From: JANYGA01 sp031420415
GTDB taxonomy: Bacteria; Vulcanimicrobiota; Vulcanimicrobiia; Vulcanimicrobiales; Vulcanimicrobiaceae
Direction of reading: 5' to 3'
Length of the DNA stretch: 64,000 nucleotides
Assembly: GCA_031420415.1 (NCBI GenBank)
Contig: JANOMT010000049.1
Span: 1 to 64,000 of the forward strand
The notes below the pieces were generated by a model. The model did not search any database, was not told the origin of the DNA, and saw nothing but the letters and a program-made list of their open reading frames with translations. Both the position numbers and the translations under genes were made by a program. Numbering within the stretch: position 1 is the first letter of the stretch; every line of letters starts with the position of its first letter. Positions 43,121 through 52,366 of this stretch are shown in pieces.

Positions 43121-43285
43121 ATGATCCGTCATCCACATCGGGGCGCATCTTTCGGTCGGCGCTCGTTCCGCAACGATACCATAACGTTAATTGTCCGTTT
43201 CCTTACATCGATCGAGCATTTTGTCGAGCGCGGAATCCGCGCGAACGACGTTGGTGCCGAAGACGTCCTCTATAACGGATTCTAA
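43121..43285 (+). CDS. Small basic hypothetical protein
   Basis: A 54-residue frame with AAGGTGG six bases before ATG 43121; an in-frame ATG eight codons earlier has a poorer site. The sequence is His/Arg-rich at the start and has one helix (ITLIVRFLTSIEHFVE). No family recognised. The end overlaps the convergent Usp gene by four bases. Confidence 0.4.
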   Translation: MIRHPHRGASFGRRSFRNDTITLIVRFLTSIEHFVERGIRANDVGAEDVLYNGF

Positions 43286-44247
43286 CGTTCGGCGGGGACG
43301 GCCGACAAGCGGGGTGCGACCGTTACGCTGGCGGGAACGACGATGACCGAGACGTTGCTATGGCGCATCACCGCCTCCGTCGTACTGCCAATAAAAAAAC
43401 GCTCGAAGTTGCCGCGCTTGTGATTTCCAACGACGATCGCATCGGCATCGTGACCCCGCGCCACTTCGACGATACCCGTTGCCGCATCGACGGCGTCGAT
43501 TACTTCGATAGCGGGGTAGACGTCGCTTGCGTTCGCGTGTTGCGCTGCGGACTCGAGCGCGTCATGCGCCGCTCGACGCATCGCCGTGATAAGGTGCGTG
43601 GGATCGAACGGCATATCCATGATCGGCTGTATGACGGTCGCCGTATCGACCACGCTACAGTAAACGAGGCGAACCGAACGCTCGCGGGCTAGAGCGATGG
43701 CAATCGCGCTCGCACTCGCACTCGTCGGGGAATCGGACTGATCGAAACCGACGACGATGCGTTGCAGCGGCTTCGCCGCCATCTTCTCGCGGACGACGAT
43801 GACGGGAACGAGCGCGTTACGGACGACGCCTTCGGCGACGCTACCAATTAGCGCATGCGATAGACCGGTTCGCGCATGCGTTCCGATGGCGATCGCGGTC
43901 GCTTTCCAGCGCTTCGCGGCATCGAGGATTCCCGCCGCCGGATCGTTCATCGAAAACTCGAGACTGACAGGCACGGGATGATTGGCAACATGTGCGCTCA
44001 GCTTCGCAAAAAGGCTAGCGCGACTGCCTTCGAGTGAGGCCACGAGCGGCGCGAGCTCGTTTTCGGGCCTTTTCGCCGCCGTCTCGAGTTGGATTATCGC
44101 ATTGACCGGGACATCCGAAATGTGGACGACCACGACGTCTCCCGCATATTGTTGCGCGAGCGCGAGGGCCTGCTCGAGCGCGATTTCGGCCGCGGGCGAA
44201 GTATCATAACCGACGACGATACGGGCGAACGGATTGGCGAGTACCAT
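43282..44247 (-). CDS. Tandem universal stress protein (two UspA domains)
   Basis: Start set at ATG 44247 (MVLANPFARIVVGYDTS), giving 321 residues; the longer frame upstream is Arg/Ser-rich and not Usp-like. Domain 1 loop is GTHARTGLSHALIGSVAEG, domain 2 loop VGNHKRGNFERFFIGSTTEA. Both keep the distal glycine-serine, but the second has Asn in place of Gly in the G-x2-G step, so ATP binding may differ between halves. The upstream DNA has a CTTC box pair. Confidence 0.9.
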   Translation of the reverse strand: MVLANPFARIVVGYDTSPAAEIALEQALALAQQYAGDVVVVHISDVPVNAIIQLETAAKRPENELAPLVASLEGSRASLFAKLSAHVANHPVPVSLEFSMNDPAAGILDAAKRWKATAIAIGTHARTGLSHALIGSVAEGVVRNALVPVIVVREKMAAKPLQRIVVGFDQSDSPTSASASAIAIALARERSVRLVYCSVVDTATVIQPIMDMPFDPTHLITAMRRAAHDALESAAQHANASDVYPAIEVIDAVDAATGIVEVARGHDADAIVVGNHKRGNFERFFIGSTTEAVMRHSNVSVIVVPASVTVAPRLSAVPAER

Positions 44248-44297
44248 GGCGCAAACTTTCTTTCGGCGAAAGGATCGCTCATAGCGTCGTACGTCGC

Positions 44298-44315
44298 TGT
44301 GAAGGGACGGTGAAC
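44298..44315 (-). promoter_or_regulatory. CTTC box pair upstream of tandem Usp
   Basis: GTTCACC (44315-44309) and CTTCACA (44304-44298) start 11 bases apart. No good -10 hexamer lies 20 bases from either box, so only the repeat layout supports it. Confidence 0.4.
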
Positions 44316-44326
44316 ACGCGAGGAAA

Positions 44327-45439
44327 TTACGCGTGAATTCTGCTTGGCGTTTGCGTCGAAAGAAACCACTTGAGGACGGCTTCGCGCGTGACGATCCCGA
44401 CGAACGAACCGCCATCGTCGACGACCACGAGTTGACCGTGTTTTGCTTTATTGAGGCGTTGTAAGGCCTCCGTCGCGTCCACGCTCGCCGCGATAACCGG
44501 CAGGTCGTCAAAGCGATCCATGATGGCCGTTACGAAGGTCGTTTCTATGTCGCTCGGCGCAACGGTGCGGAAGTTGTCGAGCGTCACGAGCCCGATGATA
44601 CGGCCACCCACCATCACGGGCGCGGCAACTGCGCCCGCTGCAATCATCGCGTCGAGCGCCTGGCGAGCGGTTACGTCGGCCGCGAGAGTAATGGTCGGCG
44701 CGGTCGCAAGTTCGCGCACGGCATGTCCACGCGCCGTCGTCACGAGGCGCAACTGGGCTTCTTCCGCGCTGCCCGCCTGCAAGAGAAACCAGCCGATGAA
44801 CGTCATCCAGAGGCCGCCGCCAAATCCACTCGTAAACGTACTGTAGATCCCGTACGCGATGAAAAACCACGCGAACACGCTACCGATACGCACGCTCAAG
44901 TGCGTCGCACGCGCACGATCGCCCGTCGCTTTCCACAAGAGCGCGTGTAGGACGCGACCGCCATCAAGTGGGAATGCTGGGAGAAGATTGAAAACTCCGA
45001 GCACCGCGTTTGCGCCGGCGAGGTAACGAAAGACGGTCGATAACGGATCCGATAGGGCCGACACGAGGCTTAAGCCGTAAAAAAGCGCGGCCAAAACAAA
45101 ACTCGCGAGCGGACCGACGAACGAGATCCACGCCGCCGCCGGTGCGTTGTTCGCCTCGCCCTCGAACCGAGAGACGCCGCCGAACATGAAGAGCGTGATA
45201 CCGCTGACGGGAATCCCGTTCGCGCGACCGACGAGTGAATGCGCGAGTTCGTGAATGAGGATGCTCGCAAAAAAGAGTAGTGCGCCGAGCGTTGCGAGGA
45301 TCACGCGCTGCGACGGCGATACGTTTACGTGGTGAAAAGGTCCCAGATCGTTCGAAAGTGACCACACGACGAGCGCGAAAATGAAGAGCCAACTCGCGTG
45401 GATGGTGATATCGATGCCGAAAATTTTCGCAATGCGCAC
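44327..45439 (-). CDS. Site-2-type M50 metalloprotease with CBS pair
   Basis: Start chosen at GTG 45439 with GGAGA ten bases upstream; 370 residues. Several membrane helices surround the zinc site HELAH (His63, Glu64, His67), with the third ligand in NLLPAFPLDGG (Asp159). Residues about 245-365 form two CBS domains (TITLAADVTARQALDAMI, HGQLVVVDDGGSFVGIVTREAV). This is the SpoIVFB/Rip3-like class of intramembrane proteases, in which CBS domains sense adenine nucleotides. It probably cleaves a membrane-bound regulator. Divergent from the SulP gene. Confidence 0.92.
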   Translation of the reverse strand: MRIAKIFGIDITIHASWLFIFALVVWSLSNDLGPFHHVNVSPSQRVILATLGALLFFASILIHELAHSLVGRANGIPVSGITLFMFGGVSRFEGEANNAPAAAWISFVGPLASFVLAALFYGLSLVSALSDPLSTVFRYLAGANAVLGVFNLLPAFPLDGGRVLHALLWKATGDRARATHLSVRIGSVFAWFFIAYGIYSTFTSGFGGGLWMTFIGWFLLQAGSAEEAQLRLVTTARGHAVRELATAPTITLAADVTARQALDAMIAAGAVAAPVMVGGRIIGLVTLDNFRTVAPSDIETTFVTAIMDRFDDLPVIAASVDATEALQRLNKAKHGQLVVVDDGGSFVGIVTREAVLKWFLSTQTPSRIHA

Positions 45440-45514
45440 ATAGGTACTATCTCCACGGAACGAGCTTTGGAAACAGCAGGCGCGCCTAGGCTGTGAAGAA
45501 AGCCGTTTACGTGC

Positions 45515-45547
45515 CTTCACACGCGGTGGACTCGTTTCGGTTAGCAT
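45515..45547 (+). promoter_or_regulatory. Island-type promoter of SulP gene
   Basis: CTTCACA (45515-45521), 20 bases, TAGCAT (45542-45547), then 13 bases to ATG 45561, so any leader would be only a few bases long. There is no second box at 11 bases. Confidence 0.5.
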
Positions 45548-45560
45548 TCGGCCTGAAGTC

Positions 45561-47294
45561 ATGAAATTGCGACGATCCAATCACGAGCCTGGGCACCAGT
45601 CGCTGGAGCGAACTGCGCTCATCGAAAAGTGGATGCCACGCTCGATCGAATGCCTCCGAGATTATTCGCCCAAGAAGTTCTTCCAGGATCTCGTCGCCGG
45701 CATCACCGTCGGACTCGTGGCGCTTCCACTCGCGATGGCATTCGCAATCGCATCCGGAGTGGCACCGCAAGCTGGGATTTATACCGCCATCGTCGCGGGC
45801 TTTTTGATATCTGCGCTCGGCGGTTCGCGTTTGCAGATCGGTGGCCCGACAGGCGCCTTCGTCGTGATCGTCGCCGGAATCGTCGTCCGGTTTGGCCTCA
45901 ACGGTCTTGCCCTCGTGGGCATCATGACCGGCGTTATTCTGCTCGTTATGGGACTGACCGGCCTCGGAACCGCCGTAAAATATATTCCGAGACCGGTGAT
46001 AACGGGCTTCACGAACGGCATCGCACTCCTCATCGCCTCAACACAGATCAAGGATTTCTTCGGCCTCGTTACGCCACACGTCCCGGGAGATCTCATAGGC
46101 CGGCTAACGGTGCTGGTAACATTCGCGACGACGGTTCACTGGCAAAGCATCCTCATTTCTGTTGGCACGCTCGTCGTCATCCTCGCTTTACCGCTCATCA
46201 CGACGCGCATTCCCGGATCCATCATCGCGCTCTTGTTATCGACAGCGGCGGTCGTCGTATTTCATCTCGGGGTGCCTACGATCGGGAGCGCATTTGGTGG
46301 CATTCCGGCCGGCTTTCCTCATTTTGTGCTGCCCGCGTTGCAAGTCTCGCAAATCGGACCTTTGCTACCGTCTGCCTTCACGGTCGCGTTTCTCGCGGCA
46401 ATCGAAAGCTTATTGTCAGCGGTCGTCGCCGACTCGATGAGCGGCGATCGGCATAAGTCGAACGTCGAACTGATGGCGCAAGGCATCGCAAACATCGTCT
46501 CGCCGCTCTTCGGCGGTATTCCGGCGACCGGTGCCATCGCGCGCACCGCAACGAATATCCGATCCGGAGCACAAACTCCGATCTCGGGCATGATTCACGC
46601 TGCCACCCTTCTTATAATTCTCTTGGTAGCCGCGCCCCTCGTCAAGTTCATTCCGCTCGCCGCGCTGGCTGCGGTCTTGATGGTGGTCGCCTATAACATG
46701 GGCGAATGGCACGAAATCGGTGCGATCGTGCGACTCTCGAAAGCCGACATTGCGGTTTGGGCCACGACGTTTGCCCTTACCGCATTCGCCGATCTTTCTG
46801 TGGCTGTGGGTGTCGGGATCGCGCTTGCCGCGCTGCTCTACATCTATCGCATCGGTGAAACGACAACGGTATCGGCGGTCACGCCGGAATATCTCGCTGA
46901 CGGCTTCTCCCATATCTTGCAAGATAAAGTCATTCCGCCGTACGTCACCGTCTTGCGTATTCACGGGCCGTTCCTTTTTGGAACGACCGACAAGCTCGAA
47001 GAATCGACGAAAGATCTCGACAAGCTCGCGGACGTCGTCGTCCTGCGACTGCGCAACATGACGGCATTAGACGCAACCGGAGTGCATGCTCTCGAGCGTC
47101 TCTCCAATCGTCTGCGAGCGGCTGGAAAGACGATGCTCCTTTGCGGTGCGATGGCGCAGCCGGCAAAGCTCCTATCGCGTTCGCAATTTGCCGCACGTCT
47201 CGGTCCTGAAAATATTTGCCCGAACATCGAAGCTGCACTCGAACGCGCTCGTCAACTCGTAGATGCCGCCACAGAGGTCGTCATCTCGCAATGA
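45561..47294 (+). CDS. SulP family anion transporter with STAS domain
   Basis: A 577-residue SulP transporter. An N-terminal helix precedes the signature DLVAGITVGLVALPLAMAFAIASG and GGSRLQIGGPTGAFVVIVAG, with about 11-12 membrane helices to residue 430, then a C-terminal STAS domain (VTVLRIHGPFLFGTTDKLEE ... MTALDATGVHALERL). Bacterial members carry sulfate, bicarbonate or other anions with H+ or Na+; the substrate is not predictable here. STAS domains connect transport to nucleotide or acyl-carrier signals. Confidence 0.92.
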   Translation: MKLRRSNHEPGHQSLERTALIEKWMPRSIECLRDYSPKKFFQDLVAGITVGLVALPLAMAFAIASGVAPQAGIYTAIVAGFLISALGGSRLQIGGPTGAFVVIVAGIVVRFGLNGLALVGIMTGVILLVMGLTGLGTAVKYIPRPVITGFTNGIALLIASTQIKDFFGLVTPHVPGDLIGRLTVLVTFATTVHWQSILISVGTLVVILALPLITTRIPGSIIALLLSTAAVVVFHLGVPTIGSAFGGIPAGFPHFVLPALQVSQIGPLLPSAFTVAFLAAIESLLSAVVADSMSGDRHKSNVELMAQGIANIVSPLFGGIPATGAIARTATNIRSGAQTPISGMIHAATLLIILLVAAPLVKFIPLAALAAVLMVVAYNMGEWHEIGAIVRLSKADIAVWATTFALTAFADLSVAVGVGIALAALLYIYRIGETTTVSAVTPEYLADGFSHILQDKVIPPYVTVLRIHGPFLFGTTDKLEESTKDLDKLADVVVLRLRNMTALDATGVHALERLSNRLRAAGKTMLLCGAMAQPAKLLSRSQFAARLGPENICPNIEAALERARQLVDAATEVVISQ

Positions 47295-47312
47295 CGGCGC
47301 CGTGAGACGTTC

Positions 47313-47345
47313 CCTCACATCGTCTTCTCACGCCAGCTGTAAGCT
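47313..47345 (+). promoter_or_regulatory. Island-type promoter of phosphoribosyltransferase gene
   Basis: CCTCACA (47313-47319), 20 bases, TAAGCT (47340-47345). A second box CTTCTCA (47324-47330) starts 11 bases after the first. The gene ATG is 29 bases beyond the -10. Confidence 0.45.
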
Positions 47346-47374
47346 CGTTGCGTCTACCGCGGAATGGGGCGACG

Positions 47375-48079
47375 ATGAAAATTAGCAGCGGAACTGAAAT
47401 TTTCGACATTGATGGCAGCCGCGCGCCGCTCTTTCGGGATCGTCGTGAAGCGGGACGGTTGCTCGCGGCAAGCCTCACGGATTACGCCGGGCGAAAGGAC
47501 GTTATCGTCCTCGCACTTCCGCGCGGCGGGGTCCCGGTCGCATTTGAGATCGCGACGTCGCTGCGTGCGCCGCTCGATGTCTTAACCGTCCGCAAGCTCG
47601 GCGTCCCCGGGCACGACGAGTACGCGATGGGGGCGATCGGTAGCGGCGGTATCGAGATGGTGAACCACGACGTGGTCGAAGCGCTAAAAATTCCGAGTAG
47701 CGTGATCGCCGCGATCGCCGCGCGCGAGAAGCGCGAACTCACTCGGCGCGAGCTCGCGTACCGCGACCACCGAACGTACCCGCATGTCGCCGGGAACGTC
47801 GCGATCGTTGTCGACGACGGTATAGCGACAGGCGCGTCCATGCTCGTCGCGGTGCGAGCGCTTCGCGCAAAGCACCCGGCAAAGATCGTCGTAGCCGTTC
47901 CCGTCGGATACGAAGGCAGTTGCGCCTTGTTGCGCCAGGATGCAGACGAAATCGTCTGCTACGCAAGCCTCGAACCGTTCGGCGGCGTCGGCGCTTCGTA
48001 TGAGAATTTCGCCCAAGTGGGCGATGACGAAGTTCGCGCGCTCCTGGCCCGGTCCGATACTTTGCGGTCCGCATCATGA
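47375..48079 (+). CDS. Phosphoribosyltransferase-domain protein
   Basis: Start at ATG 47375, giving 234 residues. The domain begins LFRDRREAGRLLAASL and carries VLALPRGGVPVAFEIA and the PRPP loop VAIVVDDGIATGASM. The group is known from mycobacterial dormancy genes and from fusions to erythromycin-esterase domains, which here is the very next gene (16 bases). The physiological base or acceptor is unknown; a nucleotide salvage or phosphoribosyl-modification role is possible. Confidence 0.9.
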   Translation: MKISSGTEIFDIDGSRAPLFRDRREAGRLLAASLTDYAGRKDVIVLALPRGGVPVAFEIATSLRAPLDVLTVRKLGVPGHDEYAMGAIGSGGIEMVNHDVVEALKIPSSVIAAIAAREKRELTRRELAYRDHRTYPHVAGNVAIVVDDGIATGASMLVAVRALRAKHPAKIVVAVPVGYEGSCALLRQDADEIVCYASLEPFGGVGASYENFAQVGDDEVRALLARSDTLRSAS

Positions 48080-48095
48080 CGGTACCCGGCCGCGC

Positions 48096-49412
48096 ATGAC
48101 CACCGTCGAAATCCTCCGCCTCGAAGCGAACGCGAGCGCTCGCGCTACGGATACCTATGCGGAGTTGCTTCGGGACATCGGTCGTGCCGACGTCGTGCTG
48201 ATCGGCGAGGCGTCGCACGGGACTCACGAGTTCTACGACGAGCGCGCGCAAATCACGAAGCGGCTCATCTCGGAGTACGGCTTCCGCGCTGTCGCCGTTG
48301 AAGCTGATTGGCCGGATGCGCTTCGCGTCAACCGTTTCGTTTTCGGTCAGGAAAGAGACCGGGATTCCGAAGAGGCGCTTCGCGGATTCTTGCGCTTCCC
48401 GACGTGGATGTGGCGCAACGCCGACGTCTTGGATTTCGTCGGATGGCTTCGGGATCGGAACGACCGTCTTCCCAAAGAGCGCGCCGGCTTTTACGGACTC
48501 GACCTCTTCAGCCTGCGGACATCGATCGATGCCGTCATCGCATATCTGGATCGCGTCGATCCGCCGGCAGCGGAGCGCGCACGCCGCGGATACGCATGCT
48601 TCGACCTCGTCGGTGATCCCGCCGAGTACGGGTACGCGGTGGAACTCGGATTGCAGCCTTCGTGTCGTGATGAAGTTACGCGAGAGCTTCTCGAATTGCG
48701 ACGGCGTGCGGCTGACTACGTGCACTTGGATGGCGCGGTTGCGGCGGATGAATATTTCTACGCCACTCTGAACGCTGGCGTCGCCCAACACGCGGAAGAG
48801 TATTATCGTACGATGCTCGACCCAGGTGTGTCATCGTGGAATCTGCGAGATCGGCACATGTTCGAGACGCTCGAGCGGCTTGCATCGCATCTCGAGCGCA
48901 ATGGACGACCCGGAAAGATCGTCGTCTGGGCGCATAACTCCCATGTCGGCGATGCGGGCGTTACCGACATGGGGCGTCGGGGTGAAATCAACATCGGCTC
49001 GCTCACCCGCTCGCGCTACGGCGCGCGCTCGCGTCGCATCGGTTTTACCACGTTTAGCGGAACCGTGAGTGCCGCGCCCGACTGGGGCGCGCCCGTCGAG
49101 CGCAAAATCGTCCGCGAAGCTCCTGCGGGAAGCTACGAAGAGCTCTTCCATCGCATCGGCGTTCCGAGGTTTTTGCTGAAATTCGACAATAGCGCCGTTC
49201 GCGCCGCCTGTCACGGTCCGTTGCTCGAACGCGCGATCGGCGTCATCTATCGACCGGAAACGGAGCGACAGAGCCACTACTTTTCTGCGGATCTTGCGGA
49301 GCAATTCGATGCGGTCATTCACATCGATCACACCCGGGCCGTCGAGCCGCTCGAGCGAACGCCGAAGTGGGCGACGGGCGAAGTAGCCGAGACGTTCCCA
49401 ACGGGGATCTAA
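48096..49412 (+). CDS. Erythromycin esterase-like hydrolase
   Basis: Start at ATG 48096 (MTTVEILRLEA), 438 residues. Typical motifs are VVLIGEASHGTHEFYDERA, AVAVEADWPDA, FYGLDLFS, and KIVVWAHNSHVGDA. The conserved Glu and His residues of the EreA/EreB active site are present. These enzymes are mostly not resistance determinants in soil and stress clusters; the real substrate is unknown. The frame also runs upstream through the phosphoribosyltransferase gene, but that part is a shadow. In other genomes both domains form a single protein (Rv2030c type). Confidence 0.9.
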   Translation: MTTVEILRLEANASARATDTYAELLRDIGRADVVLIGEASHGTHEFYDERAQITKRLISEYGFRAVAVEADWPDALRVNRFVFGQERDRDSEEALRGFLRFPTWMWRNADVLDFVGWLRDRNDRLPKERAGFYGLDLFSLRTSIDAVIAYLDRVDPPAAERARRGYACFDLVGDPAEYGYAVELGLQPSCRDEVTRELLELRRRAADYVHLDGAVAADEYFYATLNAGVAQHAEEYYRTMLDPGVSSWNLRDRHMFETLERLASHLERNGRPGKIVVWAHNSHVGDAGVTDMGRRGEINIGSLTRSRYGARSRRIGFTTFSGTVSAAPDWGAPVERKIVREAPAGSYEELFHRIGVPRFLLKFDNSAVRAACHGPLLERAIGVIYRPETERQSHYFSADLAEQFDAVIHIDHTRAVEPLERTPKWATGEVAETFPTGI

Positions 49413-49453
49413 TTCATACACACAACCACAAAACTAACATTGAGGTCTAGAAA

Positions 49454-49957
49454 ATGCCGCACCTTACCGAAACGACAAGTCATGAACTTCTGCGCCGAAA
49501 GGGGATCGATGTCAAGCCTGCCGATGAGGTACAACACCCGAGTATCGGCAAGCTCGACCGCGCCGTCGCAACGGTGACACTCGACCGGGACGCTCGAGAC
49601 GATACGACGATTCGGCTCGACCTGTTGCAGCAGTCGGCGCAACGCCTCATCCCACTTTCGGAACGCGACGCCGAGTCGATGGTAACCGAGTTGCACGCCG
49701 AAGGCGCGCTGCATGGGGGCGAGCGGGTCAGGCTCATGCTCGCACACGTACTGGTGATGCTCTCAGAAGTTTTTACCGAAAACAAACTCGTGAAGATGGT
49801 CGTTACGCCGCTCATTCTGTGGGACGGCGGCTATCGTGTCGACGGTGTCCAGATCGAGTCGCTCCATCCGATCCATCTAAACGAGCCGCCGAAAAACAAC
49901 GGACGTGGAGGAGGGCCGACGACCTTCCGGCCTCCGACCGGCGCACGCCGCAGATAG
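49454..49957 (+). CDS. Hypothetical protein
   Basis: A 167-residue protein with GAGG eight to ten bases before the ATG. A central region (LLQQSAQRLIPLSERDAESMVTELHAEG) is helical, followed by a hydrophobic helix LAHVLVMLSEVFTENKLVKMVV and a Pro/Gly/Arg-rich tail. No family recognised. It follows the erythromycin-esterase-like gene by 41 bases and converges with the CYTH-CHAD gene. Confidence 0.6.
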   Translation: MPHLTETTSHELLRRKGIDVKPADEVQHPSIGKLDRAVATVTLDRDARDDTTIRLDLLQQSAQRLIPLSERDAESMVTELHAEGALHGGERVRLMLAHVLVMLSEVFTENKLVKMVVTPLILWDGGYRVDGVQIESLHPIHLNEPPKNNGRGGGPTTFRPPTGARRR

Positions 49958-49991
49958 ACCTTATCTTATCGATCGAGCAAGAACTTACAGG

Positions 49992-51503
49992 CTAATGTAA
50001 CCAAAACCGGAGGCGCTTGCGCGAGGCCTGGCGCCATGCCTTGCGCCAAGATACACGCGCGTTGGCTCGGGCAACGAGATCGAAGCCGGCAAGTTCGCCC
50101 GCAACGAACGCTGGATCGCTCGCGTCGACGAACGACCGTAGGCGCCGACGCTCGACGATCGCATCATGTAAGGCACCTAAAATATCTTGCAGACGAATGA
50201 GTCGCTTCAAAAGCTTCGATGAGCGCTTCCCCGCCGTCGAACCCAGAGCCTCAACGGCATACCGGCAACGTTTTACCTTGATTCGAATTTTATGAAGCTG
50301 ATCGTCGGTCGGGTCGTCGCCGATGTGCCGGACTGCTTTCGCGAGCTTACGCCACGAATGTGACACCACTTCGGTGAGGACGTCGTGTGCGTCACGATTC
50401 GCTTCGGCCGTGAGCTTCGGATGATGCGCCGCGTCGACGAGGCGATCGAGTAATACGACGTAAGACTCCGCACGCATTGCCAGGAGCAAACGACGATGCG
50501 CCGACGTGCGCACATCGCGCACGGCGCCCAACACCATATTTATCGTAGGGCGGTCGTCAAAAGGCAAACTTGAGGCGAGTGTCTCGATGTGTTGAACCAG
50601 TACGTCGGCATCGCGAGCCGAACCGAGCTCATTACCGAACGAGCGAAGTTGCTCGCGCAACTCTGCGCTCCATTGCGCATCCACGATGGGCCCGAAGCTA
50701 CGAAGATTCGAGCGAAGCTTGCGCGTCGCAACGCGGGCCCCGTGAATCCATTGCGACCCTTCGTCCAGCCGAATGTGAGCGTCCGATCGAAGTATCGCTT
50801 CGGTCGAAGCCGCAACCGTATGTCGGACAACATCTGCAATCGACGCTCGAGACGTTGGGGCCAGCACGGCGACCTCAGGTGGTTCTTGCGCCCGCTTTCC
50901 CAACGCTCGCACACTTTTTGATACGGGATCGAGATCACCCGCGCCATGGTCTTGAAGATCGGCCGTTAGCGACGTAAGCACCTCGCTCGTAGCCGCAGCT
51001 CGAAGTTCGATTTCGATCTGAGCGAAACGTCCGACGTAGCGGCGTTCTTCCACGATACGCACATCGTCGTGTGCGAGCTCGGCGACTTCCACGCCTGATC
51101 GTAAAACGGATACACTTTGGCGAATCGTTCGCAGTTCGACGACTTTGCGGACCGGCCGACTCCGCGTGAACGCTGCAACAACGTCGAGCGCTTCCGAAGG
51201 CGGCGAAGTCGAGGGACCCCGGTACACATACTCTCCACGCGAGAACAAACTACGCTCGATCGAAATCGGAAGTTTGACCGTCCAGCCCTCTCCTTCGCGG
51301 TGGCGAAAGCTGATACCGGAGCGGGTTAAAGAGAGCTCGTCCGTATCGTAATAAACCGTGTGCAGCCGACGTATCCGAATCGGAGTGAAGTCCCAGTCGC
51401 GTACAGCCGACACGAAAGCCCGCAGACTGAAGCCAGCCGGAGCGATCAGTTTGAGCTCGCGTTCGACATTGACATTCACTTGCGGGCTTTGCGCGTTTAC
51501 CAT
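49992..51503 (-). CDS. CYTH-CHAD domain protein (polyphosphate-associated)
   Basis: This 503-residue protein begins with a CYTH domain: the ExExK motif VERELKL (Glu14, Glu16, Lys18), then VYYDTDELSLTRSGISFRHR. The C-terminal CHAD domain (about 230-500) has the conserved helices with HGARVATRKLRSNLRSF and DDQLHKIRIKVKRCRYAVEAL. CYTH proteins hydrolyse triphosphates, and CHAD domains bind polyphosphate granules. It has a CTTCATA/TATGCT promoter 11 bases upstream of its start and belongs to the stress island. Confidence 0.92.
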   Translation of the reverse strand: MVNAQSPQVNVNVERELKLIAPAGFSLRAFVSAVRDWDFTPIRIRRLHTVYYDTDELSLTRSGISFRHREGEGWTVKLPISIERSLFSRGEYVYRGPSTSPPSEALDVVAAFTRSRPVRKVVELRTIRQSVSVLRSGVEVAELAHDDVRIVEERRYVGRFAQIEIELRAAATSEVLTSLTADLQDHGAGDLDPVSKSVRALGKRAQEPPEVAVLAPTSRASIADVVRHTVAASTEAILRSDAHIRLDEGSQWIHGARVATRKLRSNLRSFGPIVDAQWSAELREQLRSFGNELGSARDADVLVQHIETLASSLPFDDRPTINMVLGAVRDVRTSAHRRLLLAMRAESYVVLLDRLVDAAHHPKLTAEANRDAHDVLTEVVSHSWRKLAKAVRHIGDDPTDDQLHKIRIKVKRCRYAVEALGSTAGKRSSKLLKRLIRLQDILGALHDAIVERRRLRSFVDASDPAFVAGELAGFDLVARANARVSWRKAWRQASRKRLRFWLH

Positions 51504-51514
51504 GTTCGGTTCCG

Positions 51515-51547
51515 AGCATACCGAAACGACTTCCCGGGCCTATGAAG
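51515..51547 (-). promoter_or_regulatory. Island-type promoter of CYTH-CHAD gene
   Basis: CTTCATA (51547-51541), 20 bases, TATGCT (51520-51515), then 11 bases to ATG 51503, so the mRNA leader would be only a few bases. No second box at 11 bases. Confidence 0.55.
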
Positions 51548-51586
51548 GCCTACGCGTCTGCCGTTCCCACGTTCTTCGCACGTGGC

Positions 51587-52333
51587 TCAGATCTTAATTT
51601 CCGACGCGTTCGATCGTGGCGATTCGATAAGTTTGTAGCCGATACCGATGACCGTGATGATGAGTCTCGGGCGAGACGGTTCGTCCTCGATTTTGTGGCG
51701 CAAGTTCGCGATGTGACGGTCGAGGGTCCGATCGTAGACCTCGCCATCGGCGACGCGGTCCAAGATTTGCTCGCGCGTGAACACGCGGCCGATGTGCGAA
51801 GCGAGCACCTCGAGAACTCGAAATTCCGTCGGCGTCAAATCGATGTTCTGGCCGCGACGGTGCACCTCGTGTGCGGTGCGATCGATCTCGATCGGCCCGA
51901 TGTGCGTGACATCATTCCCCGCTTGCGCAGGGCTCTCGCTCGCATGCGTACGCCGCAGAACGGCTTTCACCCGCGCAACAACTTCGCGCGGGCTAAACGG
52001 CTTGCTGATGTAATCGTCGGCGCCGAGCTCGAGGCCGACAACGCGATCGACCTCAGCAATACGCGACGTCACCATAATGACGGGAACGTTCGAGGCCGCA
52101 CGAATGCGCCGAAAGACCTCGATGCCCGAAAGCCGAGGGAGGTTGAGGTCGAGCAACACGATATCGGGATGATTCTGCAACGCCATATCGAGGCCGGTCT
52201 GACCGTCTCCCGCTTCGATCACGGCGAAGCCCTCGTCGTAGAGATACGCGCGTAAAATCTCGATGAGTGCCGGCTCATCGTCGACGATGAGGATAAGCTG
52301 CCGCGCGGGTTCGAGGGCGGACTGCACGTTCAT
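51587..52333 (-). CDS. OmpR/PhoB-family response regulator (orphan)
   Basis: A 248-residue response regulator: receiver domain with VDDE (acid pair at 18-19), phospho-acceptor Asp62 (LLDLNLP), Thr89 and Lys111, then a winged-helix DNA-binding domain (IDLTPTEFRVLEVL, FTREQILDRVADG, RTLDRHIANLRHKIED). No histidine kinase gene lies in the window. OmpR/PhoB proteins bind tandem repeats with about 11-base spacing, exactly the layout found upstream of many island genes, so this is the obvious candidate regulator. It is divergent from the alcohol dehydrogenase gene. Confidence 0.93.
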   Translation of the reverse strand: MNVQSALEPARQLILIVDDEPALIEILRAYLYDEGFAVIEAGDGQTGLDMALQNHPDIVLLDLNLPRLSGIEVFRRIRAASNVPVIMVTSRIAEVDRVVGLELGADDYISKPFSPREVVARVKAVLRRTHASESPAQAGNDVTHIGPIEIDRTAHEVHRRGQNIDLTPTEFRVLEVLASHIGRVFTREQILDRVADGEVYDRTLDRHIANLRHKIEDEPSRPRLIITVIGIGYKLIESPRSNASEIKI

Positions 52334-52366
52334 ATCGATAGCGTGTAGCGTCGTTCACGCTCGTTC

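Noticed and set aside
45450..45500. CTTCACA box upstream of the M50 protease (minus strand)
   Set aside because: There is no -10-like hexamer at 20 bases and no second box at 11 bases; the gene has a good ribosome site. Not counted in the shared motif.
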